Both the position numbers and the translations under genes were made by a program. A stretch of 64,000 nt of DNA from Umbilicaria muhlenbergii (Eukaryota > Ascomycota > Lecanoromycetes > Umbilicariales > Umbilicariaceae), in NCBI GenBank assembly GCA_000611775.1, contig KK106983.1:4454808-4518807 (forward strand), in the 5' to 3' direction. Positions 49,728 to 60,404 of the stretch are shown one piece after another; positions within the stretch are counted from its first letter, which is position 1, and each line of letters begins with the position of its first letter. Below the pieces are notes generated by a model. The model was not told where the DNA came from. It ran no database searches and saw nothing but the letters and a program-made list of their open reading frames with translations.

Positions 49728-51408
49728 GTGGAACGGAGGTGCATTGCTTATCTTAAAGCGAGATGGAAGAGCCCTCACAGGTAGAAATTGGGCGTAAGGA
49801 CAAACAAGCGGTGGTTGTTTCGAGTCAATTGAACTTCGGGGCCCGCCGCAACAACCAAGAACGGAGAGTAGTATGCAGAGAACTGTAAACGTGAAAATTC
49901 CCATGCGCGTCGCGATTTTCAAAGTTCTGCACATCTCTTCTGTTGTTGCTTGTGGGTATCAAGGGGTCCCTCAGCTCTGCTGGTCTCCTTGTTGCGCCTG
50001 AGAGGGGGTTCTCAATGGAGAAGACACAAGAAGGCCACTTTCATGGGTCTGCCTTACACACCACAGATCACGGATCTATCCCATCGCTCTTCGCATCATG
50101 TCGTGTCGGGCGCACGATCCCGATGAGTAGCAATGTTCCGCCACAAGCCTCACCGAGTACCTCGAAACACACCCCGGTATGGTAGCAGGACATCGCAACA
50201 TTCGCGCATGACAGTTCCTCCTGCAACAAGTATGGAAGTTACGTATCACTGCAACGCTGTCTTGCTAGTGTTGGCACTGACCGCCGAAATGCCACAGTAT
50301 GTCCTGATTGTAGCAACACCGCGACACACATTTCTTGAAGACCAATACAACCTGGTGGCCTCGCAGGACACAGGAGACAAACCATGTCAGTCATCCGCCG
50401 TCACATGGTCAGAAGTAAAGACACGGTGGGCAGTTTCCCTCCCCCACGGAAACCTGGGGCGTTCGAACACTTTGTGACGTTCGTTGGCTTTGATGCGCCA
50501 GCTGGCTCTGAGGACACTAGTGTCTAACATGTCCATTAGTATTCACTTCGATGCTGCTGCTGCTGCTTGTCCGATATCATCAAGCATGGACGAGGCGCAA
50601 AGTCGGACTCGGAGGCGTCAAGGGCGGCTACCGTGTGTGGTTTCACACCGGCTCGACGGATACGCTTACCTCAAGTTGACTGCAGCGGTGCCACTGTCGA
50701 GGTTAGCAGTCGTGTTGATTGTGATTCAGCATTGCGACCAGAGTTTGGGTGGCCACCCTTAGCTTCCGTACCGGTAGAAACGGGAAGCTCTCCTTCCCTC
50801 AGCACTACACATGTCGAGAGACTTGCGCAGATATGGGCTGGGACGTCAGCCGCGCAGCGAAACAAGCTTACGACTTCAGTATTCATATTCATCGTAGGCG
50901 CTGGTTTGTGGCTTTGAACAGTAGCTTGCTCCTATCAGAAGAACTAAGCTGTACGCTTGTTGTACCTATCTTCCCTTTCTTCCGACTACAAGCATTGAGA
51001 GATGACACTTGGCCAACAAAGCGAACACGAGCAACGCCAGAGAAGTAGTGCACGACGGATCAGTCCAAGTGTACCCTGATAAGATACATGCTTGGGCGGC
51101 ACTTGTAGCCTGCCCACATACGGTGCAGAGCTTGTGCTTCAGACATGCCACCACAGGCCTGGGTAAGAACCCAAAAGACGCCGAAAAGGAGGTTGCCTTG
51201 CATTCAGTCGAGCAGGAGACGAAGGGAACTCGTCAACGCGTCCGGTTTTGAAGGAAGGCCATCCATGATGACGATTCCAGCAACGTAGGATAAATGGAGG
51301 CCTCTGATGGTATTATGATCCGGGTGTATGTAGAGATTTGTGGTATCAATCATGGCTTCGGCCATGGATCTAGTTATGGCAGGAGATGGCGTGCACGCCG
51401 GGCAGCAA
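49728..51408. other. 1.7 kb convergent spacer
   Basis: Lies between the ADH stop codon and the stop codon of the next minus-strand gene, long for a convergent spacer. Open frames at 50484-50917 and 51009-51251 have no family motif. A short CTG run occurs near 50550-50562. A lineage-specific gene or non-coding RNA cannot be excluded. Confidence 0.35.
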
Positions 51409-52179
51409 TTAGTCCATGTAGAAATCGCCTTTCAGAATCCGCTCCTGGAAGTGATCTGGGGCCTTTGGAGATTTAGGTATTTCCTTTACAGGCGCCTCCA
51501 TGACCGTGGTGCTGACGGCTCTTTGGTGCTGCCGAGGCGCAGTCGATGCGGGAGGACTGGTCGGACTGGTGATTGAGGAGGATCTTTCGGCCCTGGACCT
51601 GAGCTGATCAGACCAGTTGAAGCCTTCGCCTGAGCGTTGTGATACAGCGTTAGATAGTCTCTTTGGATACTCGCTTGTGCTTGTGTGACTGGAAGACAAA
51701 TCTCGCCTATGAGCAGACGGGGAAGAAGCCAAACAATTGACGGAAGCTCTACCGTTGAAATTCCCATTTCCTGTTCTCACATCGCGCAAAGCCCGTGCAC
51801 CAAAGCTCATGCGCCGGGCGAAGGGCGAGCTCGAAGCCGGATTGGGCCCGGCATCGCCCTCCTCGATGGCACTCTCGTCGACGCCGGGAGAGCCTGATCC
51901 GCCGCTCGAACAACTCTCCCGACGAGCCAAGGAGCCGGCGAACGGTGAGGTTTGGGTTGGCGAACCCGAAAGACCCAGGGTCGAGATGGACATGCGTCGA
52001 CCTTGGTGCTTCTGAGCATTGGCCGCCGCACTAGCAATGGAGCCTGGATAGGCCGAGGTGGCAGCAGCCCCACCACTGACGCTGGTCGACCGACCAAAGA
52101 GCTCCGAGAACTTCTGGCCTGGGGAAAAGGAAGCTCGCCGAGCTGATGGGGACGGAGGGGGGGAGTTCTCGTTGGACAT
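51409..52179 (-). CDS. Serine-rich protein of unknown function, conserved-looking C-terminus
   Basis: Function unknown. Best model: exon 52179-51753 and exon 51629-51409, joined over a 123 bp intron (donor GTAGAG, branch CTAAC, acceptor CTCAG), giving 215 residues. The intron is stop-free and a multiple of three, so the unspliced frame is also open (256 residues). The splice is preferred because it fuses GNGNFN to GEGFNW, removing a stretch unlike its flanks. The protein is disordered, rich in Ser, Pro, Gly and Arg, with many RRxS/SP motifs (ARRASFSP, GRRMSIST, FARRMSFG, ARRESCSS) that look like PKA or CDK-type phosphosites. It ends in an amphipathic tail, ERILKGDFYMD. No membrane segment or catalytic motif. 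I believe similar short proteins occur in other filamentous fungi but cannot name a family. Confidence 0.75.
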   Translation of the reverse strand: MSNENSPPPSPSARRASFSPGQKFSELFGRSTSVSGGAAATSAYPGSIASAAANAQKHQGRRMSISTLGLSGSPTQTSPFAGSLARRESCSSGGSGSPGVDESAIEEGDAGPNPASSSPFARRMSFGARALRDVRTGNGNFNGRASVNCLASSPSAHRRDLSSSHTSTSEYPKRLSNAVSQRSGEGFNWSDQLRSRAERSSSITSPTSPPASTAPRQHQRAVSTTVMEAPVKEIPKSPKAPDHFQERILKGDFYMD

Positions 52180-52558
52180 TTTAATTTAGTATGTTTATTT
52201 TCTGTTCCGTGCCTATGTGACCGAATCAGGGGATGGCCGCGTAAGCCGTGATAGAGCACCGGCTGTCGTCGTTGCAGACCGTCGAGACTAGGACCCAATT
52301 CCGAGGTGAAGTAGGTGTATGATTGCACGGTGCGATACAGAGCTTGAGGCTCAATATACTGGAGTCGAAGCTCAAGCGGTAGTGACTTATCAGCTCGCTA
52401 ACTTTCAGCGTATGGTGCGACCGGGTTGATGGAATACTCGGTTTGGCCTTTACAGCGTCTCGTCAATGGGAACGTTCGTCTCAGTCGTAGTTATTGAAGG
52501 TGGAGCTTGTCTCTGGACAGAAGCAGTGTGGGAAATAGAATGGGAAAGAAGGGAGGAA

Positions 52559-52586
52559 GGACGATGGACGATGGACGATGGACGAT
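52559..52586. repeat. Heptanucleotide array, 4 units of GGACGAT
   Basis: Four perfect GGACGAT units, followed by degenerate relatives (GGAAAAT, then GATGGAGGACGGAAGATG). About 0.4 kb upstream of the serine-rich gene start. Confidence 0.9.
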
Positions 52587-53050
52587 GGAAAATGAAAGAT
52601 GGAGGACGGAAGATGCAGGGAGGAGTGCAGCGCTGATGGAGGGTGAGCACTGGACAATCGAGCACTGGCACGGAAGAAGCTCGGCGTTAGGTGCGACGAG
52701 CAAGGCAAGGAGAAGGTGTCGTGGGTGTGTCGATGTGTTCGACCGCTTGCCCGACGAATCAGACACGGGGGATCGGCGGATCGTCAGGTGAAAGGTTGAA
52801 GGTAAAAGTCGCAGAGGCACGAGAGGGCCAAACGCTGTGTCCAGATCAGGTGGCACGGTGGCAGTCACCGGTCAGGGCGGTGCGGGGGAGAATGCAGCAG
52901 CTGAAGGCCAGCACGGGAGGCGATGCCGAGCAAGGCCCACGGGCGTGCCTTGTAGAGCCTCCGCACGCTTATCTCGAGAGGGAGCAATGTGTGGGCGCAG
53001 GAGTGGTGGAGGCAGGTCTTTGTCGCCGCACCGTTGGGTCTCTCGTGTGT

Positions 53051-53092
53051 CCTGTGTCCTGTGTCCTGTGTCCTGTGTCCTGTGTTCTGTGT
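53051..53092. repeat. Heptanucleotide array, 6 units of CCTGTGT
   Basis: Five perfect CCTGTGT units and a sixth with one change (TCTGTGT). Read on the minus strand it is a run of ACACAGG. Intergenic. Confidence 0.92.
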
Positions 53093-53860
53093 CCTCTCAC
53101 CGAACACCTGACACGAGATAGACTTCGACCCTGCGTGCTTCGCTTCGTTGCAAGCTTACCTGGAGATGGCGGGGGTGCGGGGGGTTCGATGATTGGAGAG
53201 GTGCAGTTGGAATGGGCCGGGAATGGACCGTGAATGGGCAGTGAATGGAAGCTTTGGTGGGCTGATCCGGGCAACCCCCCGGCGCCAAGAAGCCAAGCAC
53301 TGGGGAAGGACTAAGCTAAGGTAGCCGTGTTACCGTTGTGTCGTCTGTCAATCAAGAACAAAGGCACCGATACGGCCTGAGGTGAATTACGTGCGAGTCA
53401 CATGACCGGTTGATTGTTCCGACAAGACAAGGCACCCTGACAAGGAAGAGGCTGCCTTTGCCCGAGTCCCACACGTTACGCGTCACACGTAACATGTGAG
53501 AGCAGGTGTGAAGCCTGCATTACTGAATTCTTCGTTCCATTGCTGCTCCGCCCTTACTCGCTAAACGGTACCGAATGTTTCACAGCATCGGCAGGGGCTC
53601 CGTGGTATCCGTAGCCACATTGTCATCTACATGTAAACGACCTTACGTTTGATTCGTGTCACGTCTGTACCTTACTAAGACGTCCTCTTTCGTTTCCGGA
53701 ACGATGTTTGTCGTATTGTTAAGATTCTGGTCCTCTTGTCCTGCATGTTCTCCCGTATCCGTTCGAGTGCTACATATCATCTCTATCGCCGCGCAGTTGG
53801 TGTGATAGCGCTGCGATAGTATTGGGGTATCAATGGGTCTAACAGTCTAATGATTTCCGG

Positions 53861-53884
53861 GGCTCCGAGGCTCCGAGTCTCCGA
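53861..53884. repeat. Octanucleotide array, 3 units of GGCTCCGA
   Basis: Two perfect GGCTCCGA units and one GTCTCCGA, about 80 bp beyond the Tps3 stop codon, probably within its 3' UTR. Confidence 0.8.
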
Positions 53885-53964
53885 GGCTTGACGATCTGAA
53901 AAGGTAGAGGAGGAGGGGTATATTAGTGGTGAAACCGAGGAAGAAGACCATCCAATCTGCTTCC

Positions 53965-56954
53965 TCACATTGCGGCTAATCTCTGCAGCGTCGATAGCAC
54001 ACCTACATAGCACTACCTGTCAGCCCGGATCTTGCAACTGTTCCAACTACTTCACCACACTTACCCGTCACCCCCTGCGTCAGGGTCGCCATTGCTTCCG
54101 TGTTCCGCAAGCTGGACCCAACACTCACGGTGACGACGTCTCGGATGACCTTCTCCTTGCCGAGCTGGTTCGCCCACCGGAAGATGACCTCATCCTCGCG
54201 CGCGTCGCCGGCCACCATCAGAAAGTCCGGCATCTTCAACCCCTTCTCCTCGACCTTCTTCTTCTTGAGGCCCTCGAATACCCGCGTCGCGGCCGTGCCT
54301 TTACTCCAGTCTACCGGTTCGACCTTGACTGCCCCGTCGACTGGGACCGCATGGACACGTTGGTTCTCACAAGCGTCGTTGATATGATTGATGCAGTCAC
54401 CAGCCAGCCTCGCCGCTGCCTGGGGGTCGGCAGCGTCGGCGTAGCGGAAGATGTAGGAGCAGTGGCGTTCCTCAATCAAACTACCCTCGGTGCGCTCCCG
54501 GTAGTACTCGAGTATTCCCTTCACACTCTGCTTCCATGTGATCATTTTCTCGATGTCAGCCATCTCAATCCACTCATCCGTTCCGGATTCTTTCAGAAAG
54601 CACCCGTTCTCAGCAATCAGTCCGAGGTTGGGCACACGACGGAAGAGACGATCTAGCTCTTCTGGCTTTCTTCCGCTCATGACGTAAACAACATTTTTCT
54701 CATCAAAGACGAGGTCGTTGAGTACATCCAAGGTGCGCTGCGGGCTTGTGAGGATTATGCTTGTTGGTGAGCCATCGGATGCCAGGGTGCCCTCGTAATC
54801 TAGAATGAAGAGCCTTCGATCAGCTGCCTTGTATTGCTGGTCTACTGCGTTGACAGAAAGTCGAGGAATCGAGATAGTGTCGTGACTTGAGTGCTCCTTC
54901 CAGACCTTCGATAGGCGCTCCAAAAACGTAGAGAACCAGTGCGCCGCGGTGTGATGCATGACCGCCTCCATAAGTTTCGACCATCTTCGCTCCCGCTCCT
55001 CGTTATCCATGTCGAGGGCCGTCTTGATCGCTTCAGCGCATTGGCGGTAGTTCCATGGATTGACCGATAATTCAGACCCTTTGAAAACCGAGGCACTTCC
55101 CGTGAACTCGCTAAGGATCAACGAACCGTGTTTTCTATCTGTGTGTTTGCCGTCCTGACAGTACAGGAATTCGTGACTGGTAAGGTTCATCCCCTCGCGG
55201 AGACTCGTGATCATCAGAGCGTCTGCTGAAGTGATGAGTGCAAGGTACTGAGCGAAGTCGATGTCCTGCTTTAGGAATACTAAAGGCTGGTGCGCAAGAG
55301 ATGAGTGTGTCGAGTTGATTCGTGTCACAATGTCTGACACAGTAGCATCGAGCTCGGCTTGTTCAGTAGTTGATGTGGCCACTTGTATCAGGACAACCTA
55401 AACAATGTCAGCTCGGTACTCCCGCTCCGTCAAGGTTTCCCTACCTTCTCCTTAAGCTCAGGATATTTGTTCAAGAAAAGTTCGTACGCCAGCAGCTTCT
55501 GTCGTACACCTCGCACGTGGTCCAACTTATCCCGGGCTACGATGAGTGATTTGTTTGGGTACTTTTCCTTGATGCGCTTAAGCCATTCCAGCACATCAGC
55601 ACCCTCGCGTCTTGCACTCAACGAACCAGGATCGATGCCGATTGGGAATGTAGAAACGTTGACAAAGCGGTCCTCCAGTTGTAACCCGTCTGTAGTAGCT
55701 TCGACGCAAAGCAAGCGACTGCACGTCTGGAGGAAATGATGGCAATATTCCTCGGTTTGGAAGCCGACGAGATCTGCTCCAAGCATCCCCTCAAGAAGTT
55801 CCTTGCGGACAGCTAGGCATCTGAAAACCTCCGAAGAAGGGAATGCCACATGCAAGAAAAAGCCGATCTGCGCATCAGGAAGCTTCTTACGAATCATCGC
55901 CGGCACAAGTAGTAAATGATAGTCATGGATCCAGATGACGTCCCCACGCTTCCAGCTCTTCACTATCCGATCAGCAAATGCCTGGTTGACCTTCAAATAG
56001 TAGACCCAGGAGTGGTCTTCGTAAGCTTTACTCTTCGGGTTGTCCGGTATCTGGTAATGAAAGACTGGCCAGAGAATCTGCTTGGAGTAATGCGAGTAAT
56101 GTCCGTCAAAATCGCTGTCGTTGGGGAAGACAGTCAAAGAATTATATTCGTTTTCGAGTTTATCGTCAATGTCAAATCTCTGCGTATCTTCCAAGATGTC
56201 TGTTGGCATACCCAGAGTTCCCACCTTCATGTGTCAGTTTCGTCTCAGCCTTTGATCCGCTTTGAACTACATACCCATAGGATATCTTTCAGGGTCCCAG
56301 CCTCAGAAGCAGCTCGCACGGCGTTGCGAAGGCCGCCATTGCCTTGCTCAGCGGGCTGAACGGTCCACTCTGCTGTCCGAAATGCTCTGTCATGGCTATG
56401 TTCTCTTGGCTGCTTTTCATCTGTTCCAGATCTACCTAAAAGTCGAGTTGGTTCCATGATACCTTCCTTGGACTTTCCATGTTTCAGTATGGAAGCTGGC
56501 GGGGGGCTTGCAGCACGCGGCTTGGGCTGATTGTATACCCCGCTGCCCCAAATTGGCGAGTGTGGATCACTGAGTGCCAGGGAAAGCGAGTCTTTCGACT
56601 CTGTTATCATCGGACTGACCAGCGCCGAGTGTTTTGAGAGGAAGAAGTCTTCATGGCCGCCTGTAGCTACAGTTGGCGTCTCGGGGGGAGTTAGCCCGGG
56701 AGGGCCCTGAGTGAACAGGCTCAGCGGTTGACCCTCATTGTATTCCTCAGGCCGAAGCTTGCTGGACTTTCGAGACGGTTTGGCGTGGGGCTCTTGTTTG
56801 GCCAAATCGAAGTGGATCGTGCAGGGAAGGAAACTGGGGCGAGTGTCGGTCAGTCAGCTGGTTGGCGCAAGTGGAGAGGGGCATTCTCATGCAGTTTGGG
56901 GTTACAATGTGAAGCCTGGTTCTGAACTTACAGAGACGCAACGAAGACCGTCAT
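53965..56954 (-). CDS. TPS3: Trehalose-6-phosphate synthase complex subunit Tps3/Tsl1
   Basis: Regulatory subunit of the trehalose synthase complex, which holds Tps1 and Tps2 together in stress responses. Exons 56954-56932, 56833-56275, 56224-55445, 55397-54065 and 54002-53965 give 2733 nt, 910 residues. The start gives MTVFVASLFLPCTIHFDLAK, a typical N-terminus, split after 23 nt by a 98 bp intron. The GT20 synthase-like domain is at about 190-640 (WVGTLGMPTDI, ILWPVFHY, VIWIHDYHLLLVP). The UDP-glucose region reads RDKLDHVRG where active synthases have DRLDYIKG. The trehalose-phosphatase-like domain begins LFILDYEGTLAS (about 654): DxE replaces the nucleophile motif DxD. Both suggest non-catalytic domains, as expected for Tps3/Tsl1. 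The last exon (38 nt) restores the family end GVTGVLSTLQRLAAM; reading through the intron gives an unlike end (stop at 54003). Confidence 0.93.
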
Positions 56955-58183
56955 TGCTGCTGTGTAGGATATGAAAGCATGAGGATAAGATAGAGAGGGA
57001 GAGACAGCGCGAGAGCGGGCGCAAGTATGGGTGCAGTAGGCGGGTGTGCAACAAGAGGGGATGAGAGTTCACCGGATGTGGCGGGTTTCTTGTTTCGGGA
57101 ACTCTTCTTGCCACGGTAAGTTCAAGAAGGTATTGGAGTATAAAACGCAAGTTGGCTAGTCGCGTCCCTTTGGGACGGTCTGCCGGGACAGGGAAGGGCT
57201 ACGGTAGGACGGGAACGTCACAACGACGTCGACCCGGAGCTAGCGTGCTGTGTTCCTGCAACATCCTGGCAAACCTCGCTCAGGCTGCGGCAGGCCTGAG
57301 GCGGCGCTGCGCCCCTCAGCCCTGGATGTTCCACGCTAGATCAATCTTATTCCATGGTCAGACTCCCCAGGTTAGGTGACCTTGCGTTGTACGGTAAGGT
57401 ACCGTACCTTACTCAGTTCACGCACGCTAAGCGGTCACGTGGCTGTCTTGTACTGGGTAAGGTACCTACTCGGGATACGTGGTAGTCGGCGCCTTCGAGA
57501 GGAACTTGGACAGCAGAGCATAGCAGGCTTATACACAAGATGCAGCACACTTCTTCATTTCTTCGGCTACGGGTCCCTCGACCACTGTGCACACCATGAA
57601 AGGTGTCAGGAACATCTGCTATAGCGATCCTGGCCACAAACTCTACATTCCTAACGCCGAGGAATATCTATATCCCCCTAGATATGCACTCATCAAGAGG
57701 ACCTTCAATGCGCCTGATGGATGACCCAGTACTACCATGCTGTTGTTATGACCACCACCATCACCGCGGAAACAGTCGAAGTTGTTGCTTCACAGGGAAG
57801 TCGATTCAACTAAGCAGAAGGCATGGTCTGGTGCATGAGGTACCCAAAAGAATGGCCCAACAATGTCTGCTTTGCCTGTCATGCAAGCACCCACTCACTC
57901 ACCCAGTTACTTGATGAGCACCCCGACAAAGCAAGCAGCACACACAGGAGAAAGGGCGTTCCTGCCACGGGCGTCTCTTTCTAACCCTCATTGGGAACTG
58001 TAGACCTGAGGTGGCGACTTTCGGTGCGCAAATTGCTACAGTGGGATGTCATAGGGAATGCCATTGCAGGCGATCTCAATGCAATCAGGCAATATGAACT
58101 GTCCTGCATAATAATAAAATCATGAACCTCTAGGTGAGCTTAGGTGCTATTCATGTCTTGATCATCAGTATCTGCACCCAAAG
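56955..58183. other. 1.2 kb spacer: Tps3 promoter and PXR1 3' end
   Basis: Left part is the Tps3 promoter and leader. It contains AGGGG/CCCCT (STRE-type) pentamers near 57054, 57314 and 57673, plausible for a stress gene but short enough to occur by chance. It also holds the inverted repeat at 57394-57412, a third copy of its arm at 57457-57465, and a CACGTG near 57436. A 42-codon open frame is at 57596-57724 (plus). The PXR1 3' UTR is at the right end. Confidence 0.4.
57394..57412. repeat. Inverted repeat, 9-bp arms GTAAGGTAC/GTACCTTAC, 1-bp spacer
   Basis: The arms at 57394-57402 and 57404-57412 are perfectly complementary around a single central C. A further GTAAGGTAC lies at 57457-57465. 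It is about 440 bp upstream of the Tps3 start codon. It could be a binding site for a dimeric regulator or a dispersed repeat motif. Confidence 0.85.
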
Positions 58184-59360
58184 TTAGCCTTCAGATGCCA
58201 TCAAAATGCCGCGCATCCGACTTGCCTCATTCAATGCCCTAGAATCCATCATGGCCATCTTTTTATGCTGAATATAGCGCTGCCTGACTGCATGCCGGCC
58301 TCCGACGACAATACTCTGGCTCCGAGTGCGGGCCGTGTCCGGCTGTGCCACGGGCGGTAGTATGACCACCGAATCATCCATGTGTTCTACATGGGGCACT
58401 TCTTGAGCATCTTCGCCGGTGTTCTGATTCGCTTTCTGTGCACGTCGGGACTTCTTCGCTGCACGTCTCAATGCCCGCTCCTGCTTCATTCGCTTTCTCC
58501 CCGCCTTTCTCTGCGACTTGTCTGGATCCGATAGCTTCGGCATTGGACTTTCCAATGCTGCGTGCAGAGGTTGCGTCTTTGCCGGACTGCGGATATAGCC
58601 TTTCGCCTCATCGCGATCATAGACTTCGGATTGTTCTGTCGACACAGCTTTTGGGCGATCTGGACCTTTAGCTCCCAGTGAATTCCTTCGTCTCGCATCC
58701 TTTGAGGAGCTTGTCTCACCTTGGGGTTTAGCTGGCCTACCATCAAGCGCTATCTTCCTGTTCCCTTCGACGACTCGCCTAGAATGCAGTGAAACTCCAG
58801 CTTGTCCATCGGACTTGATCAGAAACGAGGAATGTGTTCTTCTGGCCTCGTCATCTGCTAACTTTTGTATTTTTTCTCCTACTAGAAGACCTCCGCTCAC
58901 AAAGCGGACAGATCCCCACCGATTTTCTGTATATATGGCCCGCTTCAGATCGTCTCGTGACTTCTGCTCCTTCTCGAGCTCTCCCTCGGTTTTGCCGTTG
59001 AGCCGTCCGAGCAGGCCTTGAAAAGCGTCAAGACCTGTACATTGACCTTCAGTTTGACCGCTTCCTCGCTTTGCTCCAAGGCCAAGGTTATCGTCTTTCA
59101 AAGCAACCCGTATGTGCGAAGCATTTGCTTCCGTATGGAGTCTGGCGTGAGAAGCATCTTTGGTGCCCAAGTAGTCTCCTGGCGTCCACCCCTGTGCTGT
59201 AAGTATCCTATGTCCAAAAGTGGTGGTAGAACGACTCCATGCTGTGTTATTGGGATCATGAGAGAGCTTGGCTCGCCTGACTAATCAGTATTGTGGACGA
59301 CAAGCAGAGCAGGCTGCCCTCAGTAGGAGATACTCACTTGCGTGGAGCCGCAAGACCCAT
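58184..59360 (-). CDS. PXR1: G-patch protein Pxr1/Gno1 (PINX1 family)
   Basis: Nucleolar G-patch cofactor of the Prp43 helicase in pre-rRNA and snoRNA processing; the family also inhibits telomerase. Exon 1 is 59360-59338 (23 nt) and exon 2 is 59276-58184, with a 61 bp intron; 1116 nt, 371 residues. The start MGLAAPRKRAKLSHDPNNT is typical of the family and is completed by the splice. The G-patch lies at about 26-75 (GHRILTAQGWTPGDYLG, LKDDNLGLGAKRG), followed by LDAFQGLLGRLNGK. The middle is charged and disordered. A basic cluster (RKAGRKRMKQERALRRAAKK) is a likely nucleolar signal. It diverges, over 312 bp, from a small coiled-coil gene. Confidence 0.93.
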
Positions 59361-59672
59361 AGCTTATGTCTTTCTTCTCCAAAGCATGAGCGGTACGGAG
59401 TACGAGTCGAGTACCTTATGCTACATGATACATAATTTCGAAGAAAATGGGTTCGGTGCAGCGGTAAAGCCTTTTCCCGTCGGCGTTAGCGTGTGCACTA
59501 AAGTGGGGAAGGCGAAGCTTTGGGACGTAGGATCGAGCTCATCAAGATCAACGAGAGCAACCTCAACCTCCAATATTTATTACGTGTCTCGGTCCCTCCA
59601 CCCGTCTTCGACATCGCCATGTCAATCTGGTGAAGAATATCGCCCACCCTGTGTCCCACCTTGCGCGACCCG
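59361..59672. promoter_or_regulatory. Short shared upstream region of PXR1 and the coiled-coil gene
   Basis: Only 312 bp separate the two divergent start codons, so the promoters must overlap or share a nucleosome-depleted region. No specific element recognised. Confidence 0.4.
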
Positions 59673-60404
59673 ATGGCGCCCACGCGTCCTTCCACGAAGC
59701 TCTCTCGCGCAGCCACAGCAGAGACAAAGTCACATACAATCCACGAGTCGCCCCAGGAGGACGTGAGGGACGCAGATGACTCTCCAGTATCTCAAGTCTC
59801 GGACGATATGGACGTCACGCAGATAGTCCAAGACATGATGAAGTCCGTAAGTGGTGGGCCCTTTCGTGATGTGAAAGTCTGACAGCACCACTTTTTTGGT
59901 TGCTAATGTCAAATCCCATCCCGGTCAGACCAAGAAGCGCCGTGAAGCACGACGCAACACGGTATGGCAAGAACACAAGAAGCAGGTTCATCAGATTGAA
60001 GAGGACATCCGCACCACGTTTAAGGCTCATCACAAGGGAGTGTACGGCAGCCTATCTATAATGCGAACGAGCTAATCCTAGGGTCTGATACTGCAAGTAG
60101 ATCGAAATCGCACGAGGCACGTCTTGGAAAACTCGCTGCTTTATTGGCCAGAAAAGCATCGATCGAAACAAGTATTACGGCTCACACCAGGGCGATCGAG
60201 AAGGCGTATGCAGAAACCAATCAAGGGCTTACGGTCATTCTCGCTGGACGGGCGCGGGACGTGGTGACTGATTCAATGGTCGGTCATTATCTTGTCCCTT
60301 GCTCTTTCCACCCGCGCGGCTTATATGGCTCTGCAGTGGTAGGGCATAACGAGCTAGTAACATATCACAACTATCATACCGACTGGTTACCCTACGCCCA
60401 TTGA
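59673..60404 (+). CDS. Small coiled-coil protein of unknown function
   Basis: Not recognised. Exons 59673-59846, 59929-60041 and 60101-60404 give 591 nt, 196 residues; introns are 82 and 59 bp, the second with a CTAAT branch. The reading frame stays open across both junctions, which supports a real gene. Residues 1-45 are disordered and acidic. Residues 45-145 are mostly charged helix (TQIVQDMMKS, TKKRREARRN, VHQIEEDIRTTF, HEARLGKLAALLARK, HTRAIEKAYAET) and probably a coiled coil. After GLTVILAGRARDVV the sequence changes character (aromatic- and His-rich, about 40 residues). The true 3' end may therefore be an unrecognised splice near 60270-60290, and the annotated C-terminus is doubtful. 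A subunit of a kinetochore, organelle-tethering or chromatin complex would fit, but nothing shows which. Confidence 0.65.

Larger units (their letters stand above)
52180..53964. other. 1.8 kb spacer with two heptamer arrays
   Basis: Holds the promoter/leader of the serine-rich gene (left) and the Tps3 3' UTR (right). It contains heptamer arrays at 52559-52586 and 53051-53092, an octamer triplet at 53861-53884, and the 9-mer GTAAGGTAC on the minus strand (53667-53675). An ACGCGT flanked by two CACACGT copies occurs near 53468-53490. Overlapping open frames here follow the repeats and look spurious. Confidence 0.45.

Noticed and set aside
50484-50917. Two overlapping plus-strand frames (92 and 116 codons) in the convergent spacer
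   Set aside because: Different frames over the same bases, no domain, no clear promoter or splice signals; weak evidence either way.
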